The notes beneath the pieces are model-generated. The model saw only the letters and a program-made list of their open reading frames with translations, searched no databases and was not told where the DNA came from. Source: Eggerthellales bacterium (GTDB lineage Bacteria > Actinomycetota > Coriobacteriia > Coriobacteriales > Eggerthellaceae). From it: a DNA stretch of 35,475 nt. Position numbers and translations under genes: made by a program. Location of the stretch: positions 1 to 35,475 of the forward strand of contig JAQXVU010000086.1 in assembly GCA_029225085.1 (NCBI GenBank). The letters are read 5' to 3'. This document shows, piece by piece, positions 16,049 to 23,830 of this stretch (its first letter is position 1; each line of letters opens with the position of its first letter).

Positions 16049-18232
16049 ATGCGCGAATTACTTCATGAAATAGTTTCAGATGCAGCGAAGCTGCTTTCCA
16101 CGTATAAGCAGGCCATCTTGCATGTTGTCAGGCCTCTTCTGGTCTTTCTTCTCATCGCCCTCGCGGTAGAAGTGTTTGTCTTCAACTGCAACTACTTCGC
16201 CACTAAGTCCTACGACCCCATCGATCTCTCCTCCCAGCTTTCCGAGCAGCTCGAGCAGAACGAGGACGGGGATTATCTGCTGACGACCACTGACCACACC
16301 GTCACCTTCCATGATCTGAATTGCAGGGTGAACAACTTTAAGCTCACCTTTAACCCCGATCAGGAGGGGCAGGTTATCTCGGTGAACATCCATTTCACTG
16401 ATGACGGCCACGGCACGTACTTCGACACTAATGAATACTCCGTTGGCGTACCTGATGCTCAGGTTGCCACCAATAACCAGGAAAGCCAGTACGTGAAGGT
16501 GAAAGCCGCTGGCTACGTGCAGGAGCTGCGCCTCGATTTCGCTGGTGATGACATCAGCTATCCCATAGCCCTTTCCTCGGTGCAGGTTAATGCTCCGTGC
16601 CCTTTCAGCTTCCAGCCAGTTCGCTTCATTCTTCTGGTGTTGGTGTTGGGTCTGCTCTGGTTCTTCCGCCCTCGTTCCCGCATTTACCGGGTGTTCATTC
16701 ATGAGCGTCCGCGCCTCTGCAAAGTGGTCATTGGCTCCTTTGTCGCGGTCGAGCTGGTAATCATGTGCTGCTTCACCCTCTTCAACTCTGCGGCGGTGGG
16801 AATAGCTACCCCTTCCTACAATACGGGCTCATGGGATGGCAAGAACATCGTCAACACCTTCGAGGTGGGCGGCGACAACGCGCAGCAATATGCGGAGTTG
16901 GCGAAATCTTTCACCAGGGGAGAGCTGTATCTGGAAGAGCAGCCTCCTGAGTGGCTTACGGAAATGGACGACCCCTACGACACCGGTCTTCGCGATGAAC
17001 TGGTGAAGGAGACGGGGGAGGGCTACCTCTGGGATGTGGCCTACTACGACAACCATTACTACGTGTATTTCGGTGTGGTGCCTGTCCTGGTGTTCTATTT
17101 GCCCTTCTATCTGCTGACGGGGGCCAACTTCCCCTCGGCTCTCGGTGTGCTCATAAGCTGCATGGCGTTTGTCGTAGGCCTCGTCATGCTCTTAGGGCGC
17201 TTCGCCCAATACCATTTCAAACGGGTGAGCTTGGGTCTGTTCCTGCTGCTGCAGGCGCCCATGGTGCTTTGCTCGGGAGTCCTGTACCTGTTGAAGTCGC
17301 CCACCTTCTATGCGGTGCCCATCATGTTGGGCTTGGCGCTGTCGGTGTGGGGCCTGTACTTCTGGATGCGCGGTCGTAGTTCGAAACGGCCGGAGCTCTT
17401 CTATTTGGCGGGATCGCTGTGCATGGGCCTCGTCTTGGGTTGTCGCCCTCAGCTCTGCGTCCTGTCTTTGGTGGCGTTCCCCCTGTTCTGGCGCATGTTC
17501 ATCACGGAAGGTCATATTCGCACGAAGGCGGGGTTGCAACAGTTCTGCTGCCTTATCGCTCCGTATCTGGCGGTGTTCGTCTTCATTGGCTGGTACAACG
17601 CGGCTCGGTTCGGCTCGCCCCTGAACTTCGGCGCTAACTACAACCTCACCATGAACGACATGACCAAGCGCGGCTTCGATGTGGGCCGTCTGGCACCGGC
17701 GCTGTTCGCCTACTTCCTGCAGACGCCTGCAACCACCGGCGTGTTCCCGTATCTGCAGCCTGTCACCTTCGACACCACCTATATGGGTCAGACCATTCGC
17801 GAGGTGACCTATGGCGGTATCTTCGCATGCCTGCCTGTGCTGTGGCTGCTCATCTTCGCCAAGCGCGCCCTTGCCATGCGCAATGAATCTCGCAGCACGC
17901 GCACCGTCTCGGGCGTCGTGGGAGTGCTCGTGGCCTCAGGCTTCATCGTGGCCATCGCTGATGCGCAGATGGCGGGCATTCTGCAGCGCTACTACGCCGA
18001 TTTCTCCTTCATGTTCCTGGCGGCGGTGGTGCTGGTGATCTTCGCCTTCAACGAGACGCTGTCTCAGGGAAGCGAGGTGTGGAAGATCGCCCTGCGGGTG
18101 CTCATCGTCTTGGTGGCTCTCAGCGTGCTGTACAGCGTGCTCACCTGCCTTGTTGCCGAAACCGGCTGGATCTCCGACTCCTATGCCTGGGCCTATCAGG
18201 GCCTGCTAGAGACCTTCCAGTTCTGGAAGTAG
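16049..18232 (+). CDS. Large multi-spanning membrane protein with an extracytoplasmic domain (unknown function)
   Basis: A 727-residue protein I cannot assign to a named family. A first transmembrane segment at about residues 26-46 is followed by a soluble domain of roughly 140 residues rich in beta-prone stretches (YDPIDLSSQLSEQL, TTTDHTVTFHDLN), then TM segments near 192-206 and 225-246. A second soluble loop (about 255-335) ends in YLWDVAYYDNHYYVYFGVVPVLVFYLPFYLLTG, a motif I associate with conserved uncharacterised Gram-positive membrane proteins. Many further hydrophobic segments continue to the C-terminus. The layout resembles GT-C-type or YfhO-like glycan-handling membrane proteins, but no catalytic motif is evident, so that remains a guess. 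It stands alone between the adk terminator and the por operon and is probably read from a leaderless mRNA. Confidence 0.75.
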   Translation: MRELLHEIVSDAAKLLSTYKQAILHVVRPLLVFLLIALAVEVFVFNCNYFATKSYDPIDLSSQLSEQLEQNEDGDYLLTTTDHTVTFHDLNCRVNNFKLTFNPDQEGQVISVNIHFTDDGHGTYFDTNEYSVGVPDAQVATNNQESQYVKVKAAGYVQELRLDFAGDDISYPIALSSVQVNAPCPFSFQPVRFILLVLVLGLLWFFRPRSRIYRVFIHERPRLCKVVIGSFVAVELVIMCCFTLFNSAAVGIATPSYNTGSWDGKNIVNTFEVGGDNAQQYAELAKSFTRGELYLEEQPPEWLTEMDDPYDTGLRDELVKETGEGYLWDVAYYDNHYYVYFGVVPVLVFYLPFYLLTGANFPSALGVLISCMAFVVGLVMLLGRFAQYHFKRVSLGLFLLLQAPMVLCSGVLYLLKSPTFYAVPIMLGLALSVWGLYFWMRGRSSKRPELFYLAGSLCMGLVLGCRPQLCVLSLVAFPLFWRMFITEGHIRTKAGLQQFCCLIAPYLAVFVFIGWYNAARFGSPLNFGANYNLTMNDMTKRGFDVGRLAPALFAYFLQTPATTGVFPYLQPVTFDTTYMGQTIREVTYGGIFACLPVLWLLIFAKRALAMRNESRSTRTVSGVVGVLVASGFIVAIADAQMAGILQRYYADFSFMFLAAVVLVIFAFNETLSQGSEVWKIALRVLIVLVALSVLYSVLTCLVAETGWISDSYAWAYQGLLETFQFWK

Positions 18233-18555
18233 GGGATACATGGGGCGCTTGCCTTAATGAGTTGCCCCCTCCTTATTCTGACGGGATAGATTTTGGATCA
18301 TACGCCCTGATTGGTCGAGATATCTGCTCCTTACGCCATGACCGATCGGCCTTTCTGGGCCTCATTGTCCCATAGTCGGAGGGTGAGCGGCGGTGCTGGG
18401 GGCCTGTTCGGTTCGACGAATTAGGACTCTGACCCGTTTACCGAACCTCGGAACCCGCTAAAAATGCAGATTCCTCTTTGGGTTTTGCCCGAAATCTCAA
18501 ATGCTTATTATTGAATGGCTGCTAAAGCAAGGATTCAGCAATCGAGAGGAGAGGT
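18233..18555 (+). promoter_or_regulatory. Gene-free stretch and probable promoter before porG
   Basis: No coding region is supported in these 323 bases. Possible pairings are GGGGC/GCCCC just after the membrane protein gene (no T-run) and GTTCGGT/ACCGAAC (about 18408-18446) across a 27-nt loop. A candidate promoter is TTGCCC (18485-18490) with TATTAT (18506-18511) at a short 15-nt spacing. The Shine-Dalgarno of porG is AGGAG at 18547-18551. I recognise no known riboswitch. Confidence 0.4.
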
Positions 18556-19128
18556 ATGTCTCAGCTGACAGAGATTCGCTGGCACGCACGTGCTGGTCAA
18601 GGTGCTGTGACTGCAGCAAAGTTGGTAGCCGACACCGCTTTGCTTGACGACGCCTACATTCAGGCAATGCCCGAGTACGGCCCAGAGCGCACTGGCGCCC
18701 CACTGAAGGCCTACACCCGTATTTCCCAGGAGCCTATCGAGGTTCACAACAATATCACCAACCCTGGTATCGTCATCATCATGGACGACACCCTGCTTGA
18801 TGATATTGAGCCACTGGAGGGCATGCCCGCCGACGGCGTTGTCATCATGAACACCGAGATGTCCGCAGCTGAGGCTCGCAAGGTTCTTGGCGCTCCAGAT
18901 TCCATGCGCGTTGCCGTTGTAGACGCAACCGGCATTGCCATGGCAACCATCAAGAAGGATATGCCTAACACCCCAATCGTTGGTGCTCTGTCTAAGGTCA
19001 CCGGCGTTGTGCCTGTTGAGCGCGTTAAGGAGCGTCTGGTAATTACCTTCGGCAAGAAGTTCTCTCAGGAAATGATCGATGCGAACCTGGCTTCCGTCGA
19101 TCGCGCATATGCGGAGGTGAGCGAATAA
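18556..19128 (+). CDS. porG: Pyruvate:ferredoxin oxidoreductase-type gamma subunit
   Basis: A 190-residue gamma subunit of the four-subunit 2-oxoacid:ferredoxin oxidoreductases. ITEIRWHARAGQGAVTAAKLVADTALLDD and AMPEYGPERTGAPLKAYTRIS match the family, which contributes to CoA binding and shapes the complex. The complex decarboxylates pyruvate to acetyl-CoA and CO2 and reduces ferredoxin, or runs in reverse. The next start shares a base with this stop, consistent with stoichiometric translation. Pyruvate is the likeliest substrate from the overall pattern; a ketoisovalerate-specific enzyme cannot be excluded by eye. Confidence 0.9.
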   Translation: MSQLTEIRWHARAGQGAVTAAKLVADTALLDDAYIQAMPEYGPERTGAPLKAYTRISQEPIEVHNNITNPGIVIIMDDTLLDDIEPLEGMPADGVVIMNTEMSAAEARKVLGAPDSMRVAVVDATGIAMATIKKDMPNTPIVGALSKVTGVVPVERVKERLVITFGKKFSQEMIDANLASVDRAYAEVSE

Positions 19129-19472
19129 TGGCAGAGAAGATCTACGCTGCTGATTTCGATCCAAAGCAGGAGAACAGCTGGAAGCCTCAGGATCTTCCCG
19201 CTGGCCTGGTTTGCCCAGCTGGTGGCAACTCTCGTGAGTACATCACCGGCTCTTGGCGTTCTATGCGCCCCATCTGGGACAAGGAGACCTGCAACAACTG
19301 CATGATGTGCTGGGTCTACTGCCCTGATTCCTCCATCATCGTCAAGGACGGCGAGATGATCGGCATCGACCTCGATCACTGCAAGGGCTGCGGCGTTTGC
19401 GTGTCCGAGTGCCGCTTCAACTGCCTCGAGATGATCACCGAGTCCGAAGCTAAGGAAAGGGAGGCTGAATAA
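19128..19472 (+). CDS. porD: Pyruvate:ferredoxin oxidoreductase-type delta (ferredoxin) subunit
   Basis: A 114-residue electron-transfer subunit with two 4Fe-4S sites. The first set of ligands is C55, C58, C61 and C65 (CNNCMMCWVYC) and the second is C85, C88, C91 and C95 (CKGCGVCVSEC). The N-terminal half, with SWKPQDLPAG and ITGSWRSMRPIWD, is the segment usual in PorD. It passes electrons from the beta-subunit cluster to external ferredoxin. It overlaps porG and porA by one base on each side (TAATG). Confidence 0.93.
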   Translation: MAEKIYAADFDPKQENSWKPQDLPAGLVCPAGGNSREYITGSWRSMRPIWDKETCNNCMMCWVYCPDSSIIVKDGEMIGIDLDHCKGCGVCVSECRFNCLEMITESEAKEREAE

Positions 19473-20656
19473 TGACTAGCCAGCACTTCTCCGCCAACGG
19501 CAACGGCATGATCGCCGACGCCATGCGTCAGGTCGATCCTGACGTAATGGCTGCTTATCCTATTACCCCTCAGACCACCATCGTCGAGGCTTACGCTAAG
19601 TTCGTAGCCGACGGTAAGGTTCACACCGAGTATGTTCCCGTAGAGTCCGAGCACTCCGCTTTGTCTGCCTGCATTGGCGCTTCCGCTGCTGGCGCTCGCG
19701 TTGCTACTGCAACCAGCTCCCAGGGTCTTGCCTACATGTGGGAGGAGCTGCCCATCGCAGCTGGTATGCGTTGCCCCATCGTTATGGCGAACGCAAACCG
19801 CGCAATCTCCGCTCCTATTAACATTCACGGTGACCACTCCGACTCCATGTCCGCTCGCGACACCGGTTGGCTCATGTTCTACGCCGAGACCGCTCAGGAG
19901 GCTTACGACAACACCATCATCGCCTTCAAGTGCGCTGAGGATGAGAACATCCTGCTGCCTGCCATGGTCTGCCTGGACGGCTTCGTAACCACTCACGCTA
20001 TGGAGCGCTGCGTTCTCGAAGACGATTCCACCGTTAAGTACTACGTAGGCGAGTACGAGCCTCTGTATCCTCTGCTGGACACCGAGCACCCCGTATCTCA
20101 CGGCATGTACGCCAACATCGGCGACATGTACATGCGTCATCACCTGACCACCCGCCGCGTTCTCGAGGGCGCTGCCCCAATCATCGAGAAGCACGGCAAG
20201 GAGTGGGAGAAGCTTACCGGTCGCCCCTTCGAGCTGGTTGACGCTTGGGGTTGCGAGGATGCTGACCACATCATCGTCGTGGTTGGCTCTGCCGCTGGTA
20301 ACGCCCGTCACGCTGCTCGCATCCTTCGCGAGCAGGGTCGCAAGGTCGGCGTCGTTCGTCCTCGCGTTTATCGTCCTTTCCCTGCTCAGCAGGTTGTTGA
20401 CGCATGCAAGGGCGCAAAGGCAGTTGCCGTTCTTAACCGTTCCGACGCTCCTGGTGCTCAGCATGGCCCAGTCTGCGAGGACGTTATGAGCGCCTTCTAC
20501 ACTGCTGGTCTGAACATCCCTGTGAACGACTACATCGTTGGTCTGGGCGGCGCAGACATCTCCCTTGATCTCATGGTTCAGGTGTACGACGAGCTCGAGC
20601 AGCGCGTTGCCGGCGAGTACACCACCGACATCGCCTACCTGGGCATCGAAGAGTAA
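19472..20656 (+). CDS. porA: Pyruvate:ferredoxin oxidoreductase-type alpha subunit
   Basis: A 394-residue alpha subunit carrying the pyrimidine-binding side of the thiamine diphosphate site. NGNGMIADAMRQVDPDVMAAYPITPQTTIVEAYAKFVADG is the family opening, and EYVPVESEHSALSACIGASAAGARVATATSSQGLAYMWEELPIAAGMRCPIVMANANRA includes the conserved glutamate that activates the cofactor. The C-terminal transketolase-like domain contains VVGSAAGNARHAARILREQGRKVGVVRPRVYRPFP. The length suits the separate-subunit form, not the fused single-chain enzyme. Confidence 0.94.
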   Translation: MTSQHFSANGNGMIADAMRQVDPDVMAAYPITPQTTIVEAYAKFVADGKVHTEYVPVESEHSALSACIGASAAGARVATATSSQGLAYMWEELPIAAGMRCPIVMANANRAISAPINIHGDHSDSMSARDTGWLMFYAETAQEAYDNTIIAFKCAEDENILLPAMVCLDGFVTTHAMERCVLEDDSTVKYYVGEYEPLYPLLDTEHPVSHGMYANIGDMYMRHHLTTRRVLEGAAPIIEKHGKEWEKLTGRPFELVDAWGCEDADHIIVVVGSAAGNARHAARILREQGRKVGVVRPRVYRPFPAQQVVDACKGAKAVAVLNRSDAPGAQHGPVCEDVMSAFYTAGLNIPVNDYIVGLGGADISLDLMVQVYDELEQRVAGEYTTDIAYLGIEE

Positions 20657-20668
20657 AGAGGCAATCAC

Positions 20669-21619
20669 ATGGCTAACATCAAAGAACTTTCCTCTCGTCC
20701 CGAAAGCCTTGCTCCTGGTCATCGTCTCTGCGGCGGTTGCGGTGCTTCCATCGCTGTTCGCCAGGTGCTCATGGCTGCCGATCGCGACAAGTACGACGTA
20801 GTCGCTTCCAACGCTACTGGCTGTCTGGAAGTTTCCACCAGTATCTTCCCTTACACCGCTTGGGAGATCCCCTGGATTCACAACGCATTCGCTAATGCTG
20901 GTGCAACCTGCTCCGGCATCGAGGCTGCCTACAAGGGTCTGAAGCGTGCTGGTAAGATTCCTGCCGACAAGAAGATTAAGTTCGTTGCCTTCGGCGGCGA
21001 CGGCGGCACCTACGATATCGGCCTGCAGTCCTTGTCCGGCGCTATGGAGCGCGGTCACGACATGGTGTATGTCTGCTACGACAACGGCGCATACATGAAC
21101 ACTGGTATTCAGCGTTCCTCCGCTACTCCTAAGGGCGCTTGGGCTACCACCTCTGAGGTTGGTAAGGTCGGCAAGGGCAAGCCTGAGGTTCGCAAGGACC
21201 TGACCTCTATCATGGCTGCCCACGGCATTAAGTACGTTGCTCAGTCTACCGTTGGTCACTGGCGCGACCTGACCATGAAGGCCGAGAAGGCTTTCAACGT
21301 TGACGGTCCTGCTTTCCTGAACGTTCTGGCTCCTTGCCCACGCGGTTGGCGTATCCCTTCCGATATGACCACCGAGATCTGCCGCATGGCAGTGAACTCC
21401 AAGTTCTGGCCTCTCTTCGAGGTTGAGGACGGCGTGTGGCACGTCACCCCAGTCCGCGAGAAGAACGCCATCTCCCTCGAGGAGTTCCTGAAGCCTCAGG
21501 GTCGCTTCAAGCACCTCTTCAAGCCTGGTGCTGAGGATCTGCTGCAGGAGATGAAGGACGACGTGGATGCTTACTGGGCATACCTCATGGGCCGCGTAGA
21601 GGGCTCTAAGAACCTGTAG
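20669..21619 (+). CDS. porB: Pyruvate:ferredoxin oxidoreductase-type beta subunit
   Basis: A 316-residue beta subunit that binds the diphosphate end of thiamine diphosphate and a 4Fe-4S cluster. Cluster ligands are expected at C21 and C24 (LCGGCG), the cysteine in ATGCLEV and the cysteine in LAPCPRGW. GGDGGTYDIGLQSLSGAMERGHDMVYVCYDNGAYMNTGIQRSSATPKGAWATT carries the GDG...NN-type cofactor motif and the MNTGIQRSSATP signature of pyruvate-type enzymes. Twelve bases separate it from porA; a terminator follows, ending the operon. Confidence 0.94.
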   Translation: MANIKELSSRPESLAPGHRLCGGCGASIAVRQVLMAADRDKYDVVASNATGCLEVSTSIFPYTAWEIPWIHNAFANAGATCSGIEAAYKGLKRAGKIPADKKIKFVAFGGDGGTYDIGLQSLSGAMERGHDMVYVCYDNGAYMNTGIQRSSATPKGAWATTSEVGKVGKGKPEVRKDLTSIMAAHGIKYVAQSTVGHWRDLTMKAEKAFNVDGPAFLNVLAPCPRGWRIPSDMTTEICRMAVNSKFWPLFEVEDGVWHVTPVREKNAISLEEFLKPQGRFKHLFKPGAEDLLQEMKDDVDAYWAYLMGRVEGSKNL

Positions 21620-21666
21620 GATTCCCCAAATTCGGAGCTCATAGCTCACTTGTTGCTGAATGACGA

Positions 21667-21701
21667 AGAGGTCGGATGCGAAAGCGTCCGGCCTCTTTTT
21701 T
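21667..21701 (+). terminator. Intrinsic terminator of the por operon
   Basis: AGAGGTCGGATGC (21667-21679) pairs with GCGTCCGGCCTCT (21684-21696) around a GAAA tetraloop, with wobble pairs, followed by TTTTTT. Confidence 0.92.
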
Positions 21702-21715
21702 ATGCGTGCGCAGAT

Positions 21716-21842
21716 CCGGGGCTTAGCGGACAAAATGTGTGTCCGATTTCAGGCGTTGACCCAGGTCAGCGCCTGCTTTTTCGCCAAAAAGTCGATTGGA
21801 ACGACTTTTCTGGACGGACAAAAATGTGTCCGCTAACCCCGG
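21716..21842. repeat. Hairpin-rich 127-bp repeat, complete copy
   Basis: The ends are inverted repeats: CCGGGGCTTAGCGGACA on the left and TGTCCGCTAACCCCGG on the right. Inside are four hairpins: CGGACA/TGTCCG (21727-21745), an 11-bp stem AGGCGTTGACC/GGTCAGCGCCT (21751-21774) followed by a T-run, AAAAGTCG/CGACTTTT (21787-21809), and CGGACA/TGTCCG again (21815-21832). Bases 21719-21813 match 34009-34103 with two differences. It lies between the convergent porB and ydcF-like genes. It could be a MITE or a REP-like structured repeat; there is no coding capacity. Confidence 0.85.
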
Positions 21843-21862
21843 GTTGTGAAGTCGGCAAGCTG

Positions 21863-22882
21863 CTAGAAGGCACCCTTCAACCAGTACACCCACCAGGCGG
21901 GAATCTCTCGCCAGAGGGCGACAGACGTGCCGTTGTTGGTGATGTCGCCAATGGTGGGAACGGTGGCAACGTTACACCCTTCCTGCCAGAACAACATCTT
22001 TATGCGGGGGAGGTGGTAGAAGCTCGACGTAACCAGCAAGGTGTCGAAACCTTTTTGTTCTGCGATGCGCAAGGTGTTCTGCATGGTCTTTTCAGTGGAA
22101 TCGCCCTTGCTGTCCCGGAGGATTGCGCTGGCGGGCACACCTTTGCTCTGAGCATATGCGCTCATGACCTGGGATTCGTCGACGCCGTTTGCTCCGATGC
22201 CGCCGCTGACGATGAGATAGGGGGCATATCCGTCCTTATAGAGCTCTACAGCGGTGTCCATGCGCTCGGCTAAGGCAACGGAAGGGGTGCCATCGTCGTG
22301 GGCCTCTGCTCCAAGGACGATGACCGCATCAGCCTGCTTGCGATAGTCGGTGGTGCCGAAGAAGCCGATCTGCAGCAAGGGGAAGATGAGGGCGACAACC
22401 AAAGCGAAGCACGTAATTCGCAGGAGATTCTTTTGCTCCGGGAAGGCTTTGATGGCATGAATGCGCTGGGCTATGGCAACGAGAGCGATGCAGATGATAA
22501 GGCTAAGAGGGACAGGAGATGCCTCATATAGGCCTCCTTGGCTCAGGAGCTGCCAATAGGTGATGGCATTGCAGAGCGCTATGAGGGCAAGAGCGGCCAC
22601 CGAAATCTCAGTGAGCACTCTTCGGGGAAGGGATGCCCTGGGCTTTATGGCCCAGAGGATAAGCAGGAGTGCGGCGATAAGCTCGAGGTACCTGCCTAGG
22701 GGGATGAACCTGCCGCCTAGAGGGATTCCCAAAAACGTTGAGTCTATCCACCAGAGGTTCATGGTGACGGATGTGGGGTGCAGGAAATGGGAAAGGACGT
22801 TCAGAAGGCTGAATACGCCCAGGAACAGGCATACTCCGCGGAGCAAGGCATGGGGACGTTCTGCGTTACCCTTTGCTGACAT
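21863..22882 (-). CDS. YdcF/SanA-type DUF218 membrane protein
   Basis: A 339-residue protein with five or six hydrophobic segments in the first half (for example about residues 14-34, 66-78, 92-108, 125-138 and 155-175) and a C-terminal DUF218 domain from about 184. The domain shows ADAVIVLGAEAHDDGTPSVALAERMDTAVELYKDGYAPYLIVSGG, then ESQVMSAYAQSKGVPASAIL, DSTEKTMQNT and LLVTSSFYHLPR, which match the family core. Such proteins (SanA, ElyC, YdcF) are linked to envelope integrity; the reaction is not established. The start at 22882 follows GAAGGGAG; an upstream extension of the open frame has no homology or ribosome site. The structured repeat lies just beyond its stop and may help end its transcript. 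Confidence 0.87.
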   Translation of the reverse strand: MSAKGNAERPHALLRGVCLFLGVFSLLNVLSHFLHPTSVTMNLWWIDSTFLGIPLGGRFIPLGRYLELIAALLLILWAIKPRASLPRRVLTEISVAALALIALCNAITYWQLLSQGGLYEASPVPLSLIICIALVAIAQRIHAIKAFPEQKNLLRITCFALVVALIFPLLQIGFFGTTDYRKQADAVIVLGAEAHDDGTPSVALAERMDTAVELYKDGYAPYLIVSGGIGANGVDESQVMSAYAQSKGVPASAILRDSKGDSTEKTMQNTLRIAEQKGFDTLLVTSSFYHLPRIKMLFWQEGCNVATVPTIGDITNNGTSVALWREIPAWWVYWLKGAF

Positions 22883-22977
22883 GGCGCTCCCTTCACTAAG
22901 CGATTTTGGTTTTGTTTTTGCTTTTGGGACCGGCATTGGCTGAACGGCCGGATTCCTTAGTCTTGTTCTTATGGAAA

Positions 22978-23002
22978 GGCTCCCGAAGAATCTTCGGGAG
23001 CC
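22978..23002 (-). terminator. Hairpin after the lipoprotein gene
   Basis: A perfect 11-bp inverted repeat, GGCTCCCGAAG/CTTCGGGAGCC, with a 3-nt loop lies 11 nt past the stop of the minus-strand lipoprotein gene and is followed on that strand by TTTCC. The T tract is short, so termination may be partial and the YdcF-like gene could be partly co-transcribed. Confidence 0.65.
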
Positions 23003-23012
23003 ACAGTGGCTG

Positions 23013-23561
23013 TTAGATATCGTAGCAGGAGGGGAGGAGGACGGTAATCGACTCGAAACCTTCTTCCTCGAGAAGACGAAGAATCTCGTCATTTTGTTCT
23101 TCGTTTTCAAGGATGTCGAAGAGGCAGATCATTTCCATGTAATCATCTCTTGATTCGTTGAACCAGGGAGGGCAATCTTTTCTCTCCGACTCCTCATAGA
23201 GGGCATTTTGATACTCGTGCCAGTTGCTGAGAGAAATCGGCTCGAGATCAAACGACTTTTGTAAAAGGTCGAGGATAGCGGCGCAGTCACTGGAAACCGT
23301 GTTTAGGGCATCGTCAGTGTCATCGAAGGTGGGATAAAGCCTGTACTTTTCATCTTTGTATACTATTGCGGTTTTATACGAAACGGGGGAGATTTCATTT
23401 GCGTCGTGGTTTTGGCTAAATGGTTCCGAAATGGCGACAATCTCGGCTTGCGGGTCTTCGTTTTCGCAGGCAGTAAGCGGTGTCGTCCAAACTAAAATGC
23501 AAGCAGCCATTAATAGGAGTGCGATAGTTCGATGTTGTCTTTTCGTCATAGTTGCAGACAT
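23013..23561 (-). CDS. Putative lipoprotein of unknown function
   Basis: A 182-residue protein with a basic N-terminus (MTKRQHR), a hydrophobic segment IALLLMAACILVWTTP and a lipobox-like LTAC with cysteine 32, so it is probably lipid-anchored outside the membrane. The mature part is acidic, with many Asp, Glu and Asn residues, and ends in helical segments (DDYMEMICLFDILENEEQNDEILRLLEEEG shape). I recognise no domain. The start at 23561 has GGGTGA upstream; a second ATG at 23549 is also possible and would still keep the signal peptide. It is divergent from the small HTH gene with only 65 nt between them, too little for two well-separated promoters. Confidence 0.65.
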   Translation of the reverse strand: MSATMTKRQHRTIALLLMAACILVWTTPLTACENEDPQAEIVAISEPFSQNHDANEISPVSYKTAIVYKDEKYRLYPTFDDTDDALNTVSSDCAAILDLLQKSFDLEPISLSNWHEYQNALYEESERKDCPPWFNESRDDYMEMICLFDILENEEQNDEILRLLEEEGFESITVLLPSCYDI

Positions 23562-23626
23562 TTCTGGTCACCCTGTGTTGCAAGGGACACTCGTGCATGA
23601 TGGCGTAGCTTGTTGTTCATTACTTA

Positions 23627-23830
23627 ATGGCTAGGGGCTTATCTGATCGAGAGTCTGAGGTCGTTGCGCTTATTTCTGAGGGCTTTACCGGTTCTCAGAT
23701 CGCCGTGAAGATGCATTATTCTCTCGGGTCGGTAAATGCCATGCGTCTTGCTGGCTATCGAATTTTGGGGATTCATTTGAAGTCCGAACTCGATTCTCTT
23801 CTTAAAGAGAGTGTTGGCATTGAGAGATGA
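23627..23830 (+). CDS. Stand-alone LuxR-type HTH mini-protein
   Basis: A 67-residue protein consisting almost entirely of a LuxR C-terminal-like helix-turn-helix: LSDRESEVVALISEGFTGSQIAVKMHYSLGSVNAM aligns with the LTxREREVLxLxAxGxSNKEIAxxLxISxxTV pattern. The recognition helix then diverges, with RLAGYRILGIHLKSEL in place of HxxxIxxKLGVxxRxEL. No receiver or sensor domain is attached, and an in-frame stop at 23606 shows there is no upstream part in this frame. No clear Shine-Dalgarno is seen. The stop overlaps the start of the DUF1287 gene as ATGA, so the two are co-expressed. It may regulate this small locus; that is inference. A sigma region 4-like fold is an alternative reading. Confidence 0.65.
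   Translation: MARGLSDRESEVVALISEGFTGSQIAVKMHYSLGSVNAMRLAGYRILGIHLKSELDSLLKESVGIER

Noticed and set aside
19376-21733. A very long minus-strand open frame (785 codons)
   Set aside because: It lies antisense to porA and porB, whose families are certain. The strong codon bias on the plus strand leaves the opposite strand open by chance, and the translation has no recognisable domain.
22883-23110. A 76-residue N-terminal extension of the YdcF-like protein
   Set aside because: It runs through the lipoprotein terminator and into that gene's 3' end, has a basic low-complexity sequence and no ribosome site, whereas 22882 has GAAGGGAG.
23606-23830. The HTH gene as the 3' remnant of a full LuxR regulator
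   Set aside because: An in-frame TAG at 23606 precedes it and no receptor-like coding is seen upstream in any plus-strand frame. An older decay cannot be excluded.
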